Of a stretch of DNA of 64,000 nucleotides, positions 6,504 to 15,756 are shown piece after piece (the first letter of the stretch is position 1; every line of letters starts with the position of its first letter). The notes under the pieces are model-generated. The model was not told the DNA's origin. It ran no database searches and worked only from the letters and a program-made list of their open reading frames with translations. Location: contig CAMIYM010000004.1 of the NCBI GenBank assembly GCA_946403085.1, positions 186,001 to 250,000 on the forward strand, written 5' to 3'. Source of the stretch: an uncultured Clostridia bacterium (lineage in GTDB: Bacteria > Bacillota > Clostridia > Saccharofermentanales > Saccharofermentanaceae). A program made the translations under genes and the position numbers.

Positions 6504-7949
6504 ATGGATCCGAACGGAAATGAATCATTAGAGAAATCCATCAGCATTAAGGACATGCTTCTTACTTTGCTGAAGAATCTGGGAATTATTCTTATGGCAG
6601 GAATAATCCTCGGCGGTGCCATGTTCGGATATAAGTACACAAAGCACACCAGGTCAGTCAACGTCCTTGATGTGGATTCAAAGCTTTCCGGCGAATCAGA
6701 TGTCGACTATCAGCTTAGGGTCAAGAATGTTAACAGAGCTAAGGACATCGTTAATTCCATCGGCAAGATCAATAACCAGATCGATAATCAGAGAAGATAT
6801 CTTACTGATTCACTTTATATGCAGGTTGATGCGGAGAACGTTTACCAGGCAACTCTTGAGGTCGTTCTCGTTCTTGGCAAGGACGACGCTAACGGCCTTG
6901 ATACAGCCATTATCGGTGCTTACGAACGTGACATCAAGACAGGCGGATTCCTTAAGGAATATGCTGACAGCAAGGGCACAAGAGCTGACTATATCCTTGA
7001 CCTCATCACATTTACGAGCACAGCTGCAAATACGGTCAATGTAAATCTTGACGATAACTATTACCGTGCCGGCGCTATGTATATCACGGTTTTCGGTGCA
7101 TCACAGGAATATGTTAATGACGTTATGGATCTTGTCATCAAGGAGATCGAGAAGGTCCATGCTGATCTTTTCGCAAGTCTTGCAAAGCACGACATCTCAT
7201 TCATCGGACCTCAGTCTGTCGTAAAGAGCGACTCCGTTATCAGAGACGGCCAGGCTAACCAGACAGCAAAGCTCGAGACATTGCAGAAGCAGATCGTTAC
7301 TTATAACGACGCTTTGGATAAGGTCGCATCCGAGATCGGTGTTGCTGACCGTAACGAGATCCTTGAATACTTTGACGGTAATAAGGATGCATCAGCTCCC
7401 GTAGTAAGTTCAGGCAGCATTAAGTCTGCTGTTAAGTTCTGTTTAATAGGCTTTGCAGGCGGTATTTTCATCGCGGCTGTCTGCTACATTCTGAAGTATC
7501 TTTTCGGAAAGAAGATCGCCACACAGGCTCAGTTCTTCAACCGTTTTGTCGGAATCAGGAAGATCGGTGTTCTTAAGCCTTCCGGCAAGAGATGCAAGTT
7601 CGATGAAGCGCTCGAGATCAAGTCTGAAGATGATTCCAAGCTCTCTTCCGGGAACACATTCAAGCTCATCAGTGCAAACTATGGCAACCTTACCAGGGAC
7701 TATAACAAGATCCTCATCACTGGCACCGGCGATAAGAAGGCAATCAGCGAAACAGTTAAGGCGCTTGGCATTAAGGGCGATCTTAAGGGCGATATCTTCA
7801 GTGATCCTGATGTACTTAAGAATATCCAGGATTATGATGGTGTGGTTCTTTTCGAGCAGCGAAAAGTATCCCAGTTCAAGAATGTCGAGAACGAGATCTC
7901 ACTCATCAGAAACAGCGGTATTGAGATCATCGGCGCTGTTATCATTTGA
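6504..7949 (+). CDS. Wzz-like polysaccharide co-polymerase fused to a degenerate tyrosine-kinase-like domain
   Basis: Likely controls chain length or assembly of the adjacent polysaccharides at the membrane. Seen, numbering from the upstream ATG at 6498: a first membrane helix (about 28-47), a large extracytoplasmic part with coiled-coil-like stretches (50-305), a second helix (about 311-336) and a cytoplasmic domain (340-483). This Wzz layout is as in CpsC/CapA. The C-terminal domain resembles a CpsD-type kinase. FKLISANYGNLTRDYNKI corresponds to the segment before the P-loop, ITGTGDKKAI sits where Walker A should be but lacks GKS/T, and DGVVLFEQ...SGIEIIGAVI matches the kinase's last strands. 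It therefore looks like a pseudokinase fusion. ATG 6504 is preferred over ATG 6498 because GAGG (6491-6494) lies nine bases before it. Confidence 0.75.
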   Translation: MDPNGNESLEKSISIKDMLLTLLKNLGIILMAGIILGGAMFGYKYTKHTRSVNVLDVDSKLSGESDVDYQLRVKNVNRAKDIVNSIGKINNQIDNQRRYLTDSLYMQVDAENVYQATLEVVLVLGKDDANGLDTAIIGAYERDIKTGGFLKEYADSKGTRADYILDLITFTSTAANTVNVNLDDNYYRAGAMYITVFGASQEYVNDVMDLVIKEIEKVHADLFASLAKHDISFIGPQSVVKSDSVIRDGQANQTAKLETLQKQIVTYNDALDKVASEIGVADRNEILEYFDGNKDASAPVVSSGSIKSAVKFCLIGFAGGIFIAAVCYILKYLFGKKIATQAQFFNRFVGIRKIGVLKPSGKRCKFDEALEIKSEDDSKLSSGNTFKLISANYGNLTRDYNKILITGTGDKKAISETVKALGIKGDLKGDIFSDPDVLKNIQDYDGVVLFEQRKVSQFKNVENEISLIRNSGIEIIGAVII

Positions 7950-8008
7950 TAAAAGCTTTATTCATAAATAGTTAAATTCTATTTAATCATGACTTGATAA
8001 TAGTTCTT

Positions 8009-8014
8009 TATAAT
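8009..8014 (+). promoter_or_regulatory. -10-like box abutting the diguanylate cyclase start
   Basis: TATAAT ends six bases before ATG 8021 and there is no ribosome site in between. If it is a true -10 box, the mRNA would be leaderless. No convincing -35 box is present, so this is tentative. Confidence 0.35.
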
Positions 8015-8020
8015 CAAGTT

Positions 8021-9856
8021 ATGAAAATTTGTGCTTTTATCGGAGACATGTACAGGGACTACTCCGCGTCCATCATTCGCAATATCGATAACTATGCTAA
8101 GAGAAGAGGGCATAGGGTAGATGTTTACGGCAACTGTTCAGTTCCAAGCAACAACCCCCTCCAGGTTATCGGATATAAGAGCATTCTTTCTCTGCCGCCG
8201 CTTCATGAATACGACGGCATCATTCTTTGCGCGGATACTATCGACCAGGCAGGTCTTTCAAAAGAACTGATCGACAAACTTCAGACAGATCCCGATACAC
8301 CTCCGGTAGTCTGTATCAGAGCTGAGATCACAGGTTTCTACAGCATTGTTCCTGACAACAGGGCGATCATGCACGAAGTCGCACAGTATGTAATCTCCAA
8401 GTGCAAGAGCGGCGATATCGGTTTTGTTACCGGCCGTGACGATCTCCTCGATTCCGCAGAGAGAAGAGCAGGCTTTGAAGATGCAATGCGTGAAGCAGGT
8501 TACGAAGTCAGTGAAGATATGATCTTCCACGGAAACTACTGGATCACACAGGGCGCTGAGCAGGCGGATTTCTTTATCAAACCAGACGGCACGCTTCCTG
8601 AAGCTATCATCTGCTCTAATGACTATGAAGCAGTTACTCTGATAGATGAACTGATCCAGAGAGGATATTCGATTCCGGGTGACACCATGATCAGCGGCAT
8701 TGATAACATAACAGAAGCAGGCGATCACATACCGTCACTTACGACCATTGAGATCTCAGAAGAGAACCTCGCGACAGCAGCGATGGACCTTCTCGAGAGG
8801 ATCATGGAACAGGAGAATCTCGACCTCTGCGTTAATGTTCCGGGTACCATCGTGATCCGCGAGAGTACCGGTGACGAAGATCCCGGAAGAAACGTATATC
8901 AGGCCCTCCGTGACCTTAAGCTCTCAAGTTCCCACTCTATAGAAGCGATGCGTGAATATGTGCTCCTGAGCACAGACTTCGAGGAGACTCTGACCAGGGA
9001 AGCAGCAGTAAAGGTTACTCTCCGTAACCTCAAGAACATTCCTTCAGTAAAGGAGTGCTATCTCTGCGAATACCGCGAGAATGACAGGATCTTGAGCGGC
9101 TACATCAACAGTGATGGCGAGCGAATTACAGAGCCACGCACATTCCCTAGCAGCAGGCTCCTTCCGGAAGGCTTGCTCGAAGATGTTGAAGGTGTTGTCA
9201 TCTATCTTCCTATAGCGAACAAGAACGTTATCTATGGCTATGCAGTACTCTTAGTCGACACGTCCGAACCGTATTTCATTAATGAGAAGATGGAGTTCAT
9301 CTTCATGCAGACAGGCCAGGTCTTCAACAAGTTAGACCTCTACCAGAAATACTTCGGTATCGCCGACATCATGGATCTTTACATCAAGGATTCATTAACA
9401 GGACTTCTTAACAGAAAGGGCTTCGAGAAGGAATTCAACAAGCTTTTCGATAAGAATAAAAATAAGCTCCATAACATTGCGATCGCCTCGATCGACATGG
9501 ACAGCCTTAAGTACATCAATGATACTTTCGGTCATGCATCCGGCGATGAAGCGATCAAGGAAGTATCGAAGTGTATCTACAATTCGCTTAATTCCAAGGA
9601 GTTTGTCGCACGTATGGGAGGAGACGAATTCGTTGCAGTTCTTATCCTCTCCGACGTCGGAAGGATTGGTCAGTTCATAAGAAGTGTCAGGAAAAACCTG
9701 AAGGAGATCAACGAGAAAAGGAAGTATCCGTTCGAACTCAGCGCGAGTATAGGCACTAGTGAACTTACCGAATGGAACAACCTCCTCGAGTGCATGAGCC
9801 AGGCAGACAAAGCCATGTACCTCGAGAAGAAAGCAAAGAAAAAGAACCGCAAGTAG
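8021..9856 (+). CDS. Diguanylate cyclase with periplasmic-binding-protein-like sensor (GGDEF)
   Basis: Predicted to make cyclic di-GMP in response to a small ligand. The N-terminal ~290 residues have the fold pattern of LacI/PBP1-type sugar-binding domains (MKICAFIGDMYRDYSASI, IICSNDYEAVTLIDEL, SGIDNITEA) but without a DNA-binding helix-turn-helix, signal peptide or membrane segment, so the sensor should be cytoplasmic. A middle region (~300-450) is GAF-like in position. The C-terminal GGDEF domain is complete: DMDSLKYINDTFGHASGD and an intact RMGGDEF. The RxxD feedback site expected just before GGDEF is absent (SLNS in its place), so product inhibition may be weak. I start at ATG 8021 because homologous domains begin there; an in-frame start at 7994 exists. 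It lies just before the polysaccharide genes, which such enzymes often control. Confidence 0.85.
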   Translation: MKICAFIGDMYRDYSASIIRNIDNYAKRRGHRVDVYGNCSVPSNNPLQVIGYKSILSLPPLHEYDGIILCADTIDQAGLSKELIDKLQTDPDTPPVVCIRAEITGFYSIVPDNRAIMHEVAQYVISKCKSGDIGFVTGRDDLLDSAERRAGFEDAMREAGYEVSEDMIFHGNYWITQGAEQADFFIKPDGTLPEAIICSNDYEAVTLIDELIQRGYSIPGDTMISGIDNITEAGDHIPSLTTIEISEENLATAAMDLLERIMEQENLDLCVNVPGTIVIRESTGDEDPGRNVYQALRDLKLSSSHSIEAMREYVLLSTDFEETLTREAAVKVTLRNLKNIPSVKECYLCEYRENDRILSGYINSDGERITEPRTFPSSRLLPEGLLEDVEGVVIYLPIANKNVIYGYAVLLVDTSEPYFINEKMEFIFMQTGQVFNKLDLYQKYFGIADIMDLYIKDSLTGLLNRKGFEKEFNKLFDKNKNKLHNIAIASIDMDSLKYINDTFGHASGDEAIKEVSKCIYNSLNSKEFVARMGGDEFVAVLILSDVGRIGQFIRSVRKNLKEINEKRKYPFELSASIGTSELTEWNNLLECMSQADKAMYLEKKAKKKNRK

Positions 9857-9888
9857 TTCTTCAAATAGTTCTTTCAAGTCCTCATTGT

Positions 9889-9935
9889 AAAACACCTGCT
9901 GATCCGGCTGATCCCGTGAAGGCGGGTGTTTTAAA
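9889..9935 (+). terminator. Terminator of the diguanylate cyclase gene
   Basis: Outer stem aaaacacc (9889-9896) with ggtgtttt (9925-9932) closing a 28-base loop that contains inner pairing. The T run is partly within the stem. Confidence 0.65.
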
Positions 9936-9957
9936 TTGCTCTGGGAGTGTGTGCCAT

Positions 9958-10051
9958 ATGTAGTCCATCTTGCCCGTTATTTTGAAAAAAGGACTACATT
10001 TTCTCAAGAATGTAGTCCATTTGGGCCATTTTTTCGAAAAAGGGACTACAT
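9958..10051. repeat. Two tandem copies of a 42-bp inverted-repeat element
   Basis: Each copy opens with atgtagtcc and closes with ggactacat (9958-9966/9991-9999 and 10010-10018/10043-10051). The middle parts are similar to each other (ttgccc...ttttgaaaaa versus ttgggccattttttcgaaaaa). The period is 52 bases. Each copy can fold as a hairpin with 9-base perfect arms. They lie in the leader region of polysaccharide module 1. Confidence 0.85.
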
Positions 10052-10283
10052 CAGAATGCGAAGCGGGGCGTGAATGCTTGAGACAAGACAAATGATAAAA
10101 ATGGCAAAAAGTATAAAAATCAGGCAGGGTTTTACGCACTTTCAACAAAACACGGGAATAAACCCCAATTTTTCTTATTTATAATATTTTAAGCTTTGAT
10201 GATAGAATGTCATTATCTCAAATTGCCTGCACTAAAAGTATGAGGAAAAGCAGGACAAACAAAGCTATTTGGAGGAGTGACAA
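10052..10283 (+). other. Leader region of polysaccharide module 1
   Basis: No gene seen. An AT-rich block carries a TATAAT at 10180-10185 and a TAGAAT near 10204, either of which could be the -10 box of module 1, but neither has a good -35 box. GGAGG at 10271-10275 is the ribosome site for the first gene. Confidence 0.4.
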
Positions 10284-11726
10284 GTGTACAAGAGAAATGC
10301 ACAGGGTTGGTCAAAGCACATCGACTTCATGGTCTTTGATGTTATTGCCCTTCAGCTCGTTTATATTCTTTCGTACTATCTGCGTTTCCATAACTGGGTC
10401 TATCTGAAGACACAGTACAGGAATCTTGGTATCCTGCTCATTTTTTCGGATATCCTTGTTATTGTTCTTAATAACTCACTTCATGATGTCATCAAGAGGA
10501 GTTATGCCAAGGAAATCTACGAACACTTGAAGCACAGCTTCCTTGTACTTGCCATCGTACTTGTATATTTCTTCGGTGTTCAGCAGTCGATGGTCTACTC
10601 GAGATATGTTCTCGGTCTGACATTTCTCCTCTATGTGCTTATGGGTTATGCGGTCAAGGTCCTCTGGAAGTGGATCCTGCAGCATACCAACTTCAGAAGA
10701 ACACGTAATAACATGCTGGTCGTGCTGACTGAGAGCAATGCTGATGATATCCTTTCCAAGCTTTTAAGTGATACACAGGCAGGCTATACAGTAGTTGGCG
10801 TAGTTCTTCTTGATTCCACGAATCTGAGAAGCATTCACGGTGTGCCGATCGTATCTGATATCAAGCATGCCGCACAGTATATCGCGAAGGAATGGGTCGA
10901 CTCTGTTTATATCGATGCGCCCATTAACGATAAGAGGATCGTAAGGCTCATGAATGCCTGCACCATCATGGCGGTTCCTACTCATTACCATGTGCCTTAC
11001 ATGACACGTTCGAATGTTAAGAGATTCTCCGAAAAGATCGGCGGCACAGCAGTTCTTACAACAGCTATCAACTACGCTACACCGTTCCAGAATCTTATTA
11101 AGAGATTATTCGATATCTTTGCCGGCATTATCGGCAGCATAATCGCACTCATTATCATTGCCATCGTCGGACCTATCATCAAGAAGCAGTCACCTGGACC
11201 GATCCTTTTCAAGCAGGAGAGAATCGGTAAGAACGGTAAGCACATCAAGATCTACAAGATCCGTTCCATGAGACTTGATGCTGATGATATGAAGAAGGAA
11301 TTGATGGATGAGAACCGTGTTAAGGACGGCCTCATGTTCAAGATGGAATTCGACCCAAGGATCATCGGCAACAAGGTGCTTCCTGACGGTACGAAGAAGA
11401 CCGGTATCGGCGAGTTCATCAGAAGGACAAGCCTTGATGAATTCCCTCAGTTCTTTAATGTTCTTGAAGGTTCCATGTCCACTGTCGGTACAAGACCTCC
11501 TACGATCGATGAGTTCGAGAAGTATCATCTCCATCACCGTGCGAGAATGGCTGTTAAGCCTGGTATCACAGGTATGTGGCAGGTAAGCGGAAGATCTGAG
11601 ATAACTGACTTTGAGGAAGTCGTAAGACTTGATATGGACTATATCGCCAACTGGAGTTTGGGACTTGATGTTAAGATCCTGTTCAAGACGATTGGCGTTA
11701 TCTTTTCGCGCAAGGGCGCTATGTGA
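10284..11726 (+). CDS. Polyprenyl-phosphate glycosyl-1-phosphate transferase, WchA/CpsE type (initiating enzyme 1)
   Basis: Puts the first sugar phosphate on undecaprenyl phosphate, starting the repeat unit of module 1. The N-terminal half has about four to five membrane helices and a Rossmann-like cytoplasmic segment. The C-terminal ~200 residues are a complete bacterial sugar transferase domain: KRLFDIFAGIIGS, PGPILFKQERIGKNG, KIRSMRLDA, LDEFPQFFNVLEGSMS and GTRPPTIDEFEKY. The 'GTRPP' wording with 'KPGITGMWQVSGRSEITDF' is typical of the glucose-1-phosphate transferases WchA/Cps2E rather than galactose enzymes with GPRP. The start is GTG with GGAGG eight bases before. The next gene, a WchF-like rhamnosyltransferase, fits the classical WchA-WchF order. 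Glucose specificity is inferred. Confidence 0.9.
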   Translation: MYKRNAQGWSKHIDFMVFDVIALQLVYILSYYLRFHNWVYLKTQYRNLGILLIFSDILVIVLNNSLHDVIKRSYAKEIYEHLKHSFLVLAIVLVYFFGVQQSMVYSRYVLGLTFLLYVLMGYAVKVLWKWILQHTNFRRTRNNMLVVLTESNADDILSKLLSDTQAGYTVVGVVLLDSTNLRSIHGVPIVSDIKHAAQYIAKEWVDSVYIDAPINDKRIVRLMNACTIMAVPTHYHVPYMTRSNVKRFSEKIGGTAVLTTAINYATPFQNLIKRLFDIFAGIIGSIIALIIIAIVGPIIKKQSPGPILFKQERIGKNGKHIKIYKIRSMRLDADDMKKELMDENRVKDGLMFKMEFDPRIIGNKVLPDGTKKTGIGEFIRRTSLDEFPQFFNVLEGSMSTVGTRPPTIDEFEKYHLHHRARMAVKPGITGMWQVSGRSEITDFEEVVRLDMDYIANWSLGLDVKILFKTIGVIFSRKGAM

Positions 11727-11729
11727 TTT

Positions 11730-12962
11730 ATGGCTGAGAATAATAAGACGAGACATGTTTTCATCATTGGCGCAAAGTCCATCGGACTTTACGGAGGATA
11801 TGAGACTTTCGTCGAGCATCTGATCAATGAGCATCAGAATGAGAAGAACATCAAGTATCATGTTGCCTGCAAGCACAATGGCGATGGTGCGATGGATGAG
11901 TCCAGGCTCGAGGGTGAGGTAACTGTCCTTAAGACAAACAGCAAGGGCGAGGCTATGGAATATGAGTACAGGAATACTCATGTTTTCGAGATCAACTGTC
12001 CTAATATCGGACCTGCTGTCGCGCTTTATTACGACAGGGCGGCGCTCCGTTTCAGCATCAATTACTGCAAAGAGCATAATATCGAAGATCCGATCTTCTA
12101 TGTGCTCACTTGCAGGATCGGTCTTTTTATCAACGGCCTTGTAAGGAAGATCAGGAAGATCGGCGGCAAGTATTTCCTTAATCCTGACGGACATGAGTGG
12201 AAGAGGGCGAAGTGGTCAAAGCCGGTCAGGGCTTACTGGAAATGGTCCGAAAAGAAGATGGTCAACAAAGCAGACCTTGTTATCTGCGATTCTGTAAATA
12301 TCGAGAAGTATATCCAGGAAGAATACGGCGTTAAGAATACGACTTATATCGCATACGGCGCAGACCTTAAGAAGTCTGAACTTTCAGATGATGCTCCGAA
12401 GTTTATTAACTGGCTTGAAAGCCACGGCCTTACCAGGTATGGCTATTACATGTGCTGCGGAAGATTCGTTCCGGAGAACAGCTTCGAGATCATGATAAGA
12501 GAATTCATGGCATCAAATTCCAAGCGGGATTTTGCCATCATCACGACAAATAACGATTCACTCCTTGAAGAGCTTGAGAACAAGCTTCACTGGAGATCTG
12601 ACAAGCGTATCAAGTTCGTTGGAACCGTTTACGACAGTGAGCTTCTTAAGAAGATCCGTGAGAATGCTTACGGAAACTTCCACGGCCATACTGTAGGCGG
12701 TACTAATCCGAGCCTTCTTGAAGCTTTGGGTTCTACTGATCTGAACCTTCTCATCAATGTCGGCTTCAATCAGGAAGTCGCAAGAGAAGCTGCTTTGTAC
12801 TGGTCATCTGAGAATGGCGATCTTGCAAAGCTCATTGATCAGGCTGACAGCATGAGTGAAGAGGAGAGGGCTGAATTCGGCGTTAAGGCCAAGGCGCGTA
12901 TCAGAGATGCGTTCAGCTGGAAGTTTATCGGCGATGAATATATGAGAGTCTGGAACAGATGA
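11730..12962 (+). CDS. DUF1972-type glycosyltransferase, WchF/Cps2T-like rhamnosyltransferase
   Basis: Likely adds L-rhamnose to lipid-linked glucose as the second sugar of module 1. The N-terminus (HVFIIGAKSIGLYGGYETFVEHL) is the DUF1972 signature, with the loop that reads GGYETF in this family. The C-terminal half is a GT-B donor domain with GRFVPENSFEIMIREF and GGTNPSLLEALGS, where the nucleotide sugar binds. Its length of 410 residues is normal. The gene starts three bases after the previous stop and its own stop overlaps the next start (ATGA). rfbD-rfbC-rfbA in the same module would supply dTDP-rhamnose. Family assignment is firm; the acceptor is inferred from the WchA neighbour. Confidence 0.87.
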   Translation: MAENNKTRHVFIIGAKSIGLYGGYETFVEHLINEHQNEKNIKYHVACKHNGDGAMDESRLEGEVTVLKTNSKGEAMEYEYRNTHVFEINCPNIGPAVALYYDRAALRFSINYCKEHNIEDPIFYVLTCRIGLFINGLVRKIRKIGGKYFLNPDGHEWKRAKWSKPVRAYWKWSEKKMVNKADLVICDSVNIEKYIQEEYGVKNTTYIAYGADLKKSELSDDAPKFINWLESHGLTRYGYYMCCGRFVPENSFEIMIREFMASNSKRDFAIITTNNDSLLEELENKLHWRSDKRIKFVGTVYDSELLKKIRENAYGNFHGHTVGGTNPSLLEALGSTDLNLLINVGFNQEVAREAALYWSSENGDLAKLIDQADSMSEEERAEFGVKAKARIRDAFSWKFIGDEYMRVWNR

Positions 12963-14149
12963 AGATTCTGGCGATCCACAATTTCCATAGAAAAGGTTCC
13001 GCATCAGGAGACGATCAGGTCTTCAAGTCTGAGACGGCCATGCTCGAATCACACGGCAATGAGGTCGTAAGATATACAGTCTGCAATGATGAGTTCGATA
13101 ATGCCGGTGCTTTTGGCAAGGTCAAGACCATGTTCGATATGAAGTGGTCCGGAAAGAACTATGAGGCGGTTCAGGAACTCATAAGGAAAGAAAAACCGGA
13201 TGTCGTCCATGTACATACATTTTTCCCGCTTCTTTCACCATCGATCCTTTATGCAGCGAAAAGACTTAATGTCCCTGTCGTTGCTACACTTCACGATACG
13301 AGATTCATCTGTCCGTGCGCGACTTCATTAAGAGGAACCGAGCTTTGTAATGAGTGCGGTGACGGTCACTATATGCGCATGTGCAAGTACGGATGCTTTA
13401 AGGGTTCGAAGGCGCAGAGCTTTATCGTTGCCAACATCTTCAGCTATCACAGAAAGAAGAGAACTTTCTACGATCAGATCGATAAGTATGTATGCCTTAA
13501 CGATAACCAGATCAAGCTCTTGACGGAAATCGGATTCGATAAGAACAAGATCGTTAAGAAGTATAACTTCGTGCCGGACGCTGAGGCTAATTCCACGCCT
13601 GTTAAGGTCGAAGGCCTGCCTGAGCGCTATGTGGTCTTCTATGGCCGTATTGGAGAAGAGAAGGGCATCCGCATGCTCATGAAGGCATGGGATAAGACCG
13701 GTAATATTCCTTTGGTAGTTATGGGCGGCGGCCCGCTCGAGAACGAGTTCAAGGCGTGGGCAGATACAAAGGACAATGTCCATTTCTTGGGTTACACAGA
13801 GCACAATAAGTGCTTAAGCATCGTTAAGGGTGCCGAGTTCGTTGTTTTTCCTTCCATCTGGTATGAAGGCTGCTCCATGGTCGAGATCGAGACGATGTCT
13901 TTGGGTAAGGCACTCATTGCTACAGATTTGGGCTTTTCTGTGGAAGCAGTTACTGAAGGTTATAACGGTTCCAAGTTCAAGCTCGGTGATACAGATGAAT
14001 TTGTAAGTAAGATCACAGGTCTCTGGAGTGATCCTGTTAAGGCCAGAGAGATGGGTCTTAATGCTCGAAAAGAATACGAAGACAAGTACATGCCTGAGGA
14101 TAATTACACTCAGCTCATGAATATCTATAACAGCGTGGCAGGTAAGTGA
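12959..14149 (+). CDS. Family 4 glycosyltransferase (GT-B)
   Basis: Adds a sugar to the module 1 repeat unit. The N-terminal acceptor half contains [15 protein letters not shown] and [14 protein letters not shown], usual for GT4 enzymes that start near a His-rich loop. The C-terminal donor half has [25 protein letters not shown] and the E-x7-E-like segment [18 protein letters not shown] cysteine-rich insert ([19 protein letters not shown], about 120-150) is common in the GT4 branch with a 'Cx2Cx..C' loop and may bind metal. The start overlaps the upstream stop by four bases, so translation is probably coupled. Sugar specificity is unknown. Confidence 0.87.
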   Translation: MKILAIHNFHRKGSASGDDQVFKSETAMLESHGNEVVRYTVCNDEFDNAGAFGKVKTMFDMKWSGKNYEAVQELIRKEKPDVVHVHTFFPLLSPSILYAAKRLNVPVVATLHDTRFICPCATSLRGTELCNECGDGHYMRMCKYGCFKGSKAQSFIVANIFSYHRKKRTFYDQIDKYVCLNDNQIKLLTEIGFDKNKIVKKYNFVPDAEANSTPVKVEGLPERYVVFYGRIGEEKGIRMLMKAWDKTGNIPLVVMGGGPLENEFKAWADTKDNVHFLGYTEHNKCLSIVKGAEFVVFPSIWYEGCSMVEIETMSLGKALIATDLGFSVEAVTEGYNGSKFKLGDTDEFVSKITGLWSDPVKAREMGLNARKEYEDKYMPEDNYTQLMNIYNSVAGK

Positions 14150-14156
14150 GGTTCAT

Positions 14157-14798
14157 ATGCACAGCGATGTAAAAGGAATGGATAAGTTCATCATTTACAA
14201 GAACACTGCAGGTAAGGCTTTAAGAGGTCTCTGGAAAAGACTTTTCATCAGGAAAGTTAAGGGACTCTTCCTTGTCGGCAAAGGTGTAACTGTTACTCAC
14301 GGAAGCCACATCAGATGCGGCAGAAACGTTAAGTTCGAAGACTACGCTGAGATACACGGTCTTTGTTCTGAAGGACTTACATTCGGCGATAATGTTACGA
14401 TCAGCAGAGGCGTCATGATCCGTCCTTCAAGCTACTACGGCGGAGATCTCGGAAAAGGTCTTGTAATGGGCGATCACAGCTCGATAGGTCCTTATGGCTA
14501 TGTAGGATGTTCAGGTAAGATCACGATCGGATCTAATGTAATGCTTGGCCCCAAGTGCAGCCTTTTTGCCGAGAATCATGTTTTCGAGAACACTGATGCG
14601 ACTATTAAGGAGCAGGGCGTAAAGCAGAAGGGTATCACGATAGAAGATGACTGCTGGATCGGCAGCAATACCATAATCCTTGACGGCGTTACTATCGGCA
14701 AGGGTTCTGTTATCGCGGCAGGTTCTGTCGTATCAAAGGATGTGCCTGCTTACAGCGTTCTTATCCAGAAGAAGCCCACGGAGATAAGGGAAAGATAA
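14157..14798 (+). CDS. Hexapeptide-repeat acyltransferase (LbH fold, WbbJ type)
   Basis: Likely O-acetylates a sugar of the module 1 polysaccharide. The body of the 213 residues is a run of hexapeptide repeats (I/V-G-x4), for example [52 protein letters not shown], then the usual tail [20 protein letters not shown] and [14 protein letters not shown]. The catalytic His is probably in [10 protein letters not shown]. Two further ATGs follow the first, and the one at 14178 (MDKFII) could also be used; GAGG lies before 14157. Acetyl-CoA as donor is family knowledge, and the acceptor is unknown. Confidence 0.85.
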   Translation: MHSDVKGMDKFIIYKNTAGKALRGLWKRLFIRKVKGLFLVGKGVTVTHGSHIRCGRNVKFEDYAEIHGLCSEGLTFGDNVTISRGVMIRPSSYYGGDLGKGLVMGDHSSIGPYGYVGCSGKITIGSNVMLGPKCSLFAENHVFENTDATIKEQGVKQKGITIEDDCWIGSNTIILDGVTIGKGSVIAAGSVVSKDVPAYSVLIQKKPTEIRER

Positions 14799-14802
14799 GT
14801 TT

Positions 14803-15747
14803 ATGAGTTTCCTTACTGTAATCGTTCCGGTATATAACGTTGAGAAATACATCAGAAGATGTGTTGACAGTCTCATATCCCAGGAACTTTTCGAAGAGAC
14901 TGAGATACTTCTTGTTGACGACGGTTCCAAGGATAAGAGCGGCGAGATCTGCGACGGATACAGCGATAAGTATGAAAACATCCGCGCCTTCCATAAGCCT
15001 AACGGCGGTCTTTCCGATGCCAGGAATTATGGAATAGAGCGTGCAACTGGCAAATATATCTCTTTCATCGATTCTGATGACCTTGTTGCAGCAGGCTTTT
15101 TCAAGGATATCTCAGATCTTATCAGCAAGTATGATGCAGACATCATCAACTTCAACTTCGCATTCGAGAAGACTGAAGGCGAGTTCGATATCACGGGTGA
15201 TAAGGCGGTTACAGTAAGATCACGCGACGAACTAATTGAAGATGTCATGATGTATAACATCGGCAATCAGGTGACCTGCAATATCTTCAGGAAAGACATC
15301 TTCAAGGATGTGAGATTCCCTGTGGGAAGGGCATATGAGGATATCTTTACTTTCTACAGGCTCATCCTTAATGCGGATAAGTTCATAAGAGTCAATTACA
15401 CCTACTATGTCTATAACATCGTAAATGACGGCTCTATCACCAAGACGCCTTCTGTTAAGTACATGAGGGATATGTATGAGGCAGTCAATACGCAGTGCGC
15501 AGCGCTCGATAAGTATCTGAGCGGGAAAGGCGCACACTCCGAATCCATGGACTGCTATAAGCTTGACAGATACATCTATATCTATCTAAAGCTTACACGT
15601 GATATCGGAGTTAACGATGAGACAAGGAATTTCATCAAGACTCTCGAAAATGACATCAGCAAGCTTAAGCACTGCAATCTTCTGAAGAATAAGAATTACA
15701 GTGCCAAGAAGTATCTCTACTACAAGGCGACTCACTTGTTCAGGTAA
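14803..15747 (+). CDS. Family 2 glycosyltransferase
   Basis: GT-A fold transferase for the module 1 repeat unit. The N-terminus shows LTVIVPVYNVEKYIRRC, LLVDDGSKDKSGEICD, NGGLSDARNYGIERATG and the metal-binding FIDSDDLV, all canonical. The rest (about 120-314) is the variable acceptor part, with no membrane helices. It starts four bases after the acyltransferase stop. The donor sugar cannot be told from sequence. Confidence 0.9.
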   Translation: MSFLTVIVPVYNVEKYIRRCVDSLISQELFEETEILLVDDGSKDKSGEICDGYSDKYENIRAFHKPNGGLSDARNYGIERATGKYISFIDSDDLVAAGFFKDISDLISKYDADIINFNFAFEKTEGEFDITGDKAVTVRSRDELIEDVMMYNIGNQVTCNIFRKDIFKDVRFPVGRAYEDIFTFYRLILNADKFIRVNYTYYVYNIVNDGSITKTPSVKYMRDMYEAVNTQCAALDKYLSGKGAHSESMDCYKLDRYIYIYLKLTRDIGVNDETRNFIKTLENDISKLKHCNLLKNKNYSAKKYLYYKATHLFR

Positions 15748-15756
15748 CAGGAAAGA

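Noticed and set aside
9395..9895. 166-codon minus-strand frame opposite the GGDEF domain
   Set aside because: It is a mirror of the coding strand with no family resemblance and no promoter.
10052..10283. A c-di-GMP riboswitch in the leader of module 1
   Set aside because: I looked for the GEMM-type conserved loops and did not find them.
11190..12194. 334-codon minus-strand frame across the end of the first sugar transferase
   Set aside because: It lies opposite two confidently assigned genes and has no motif or ribosome site.
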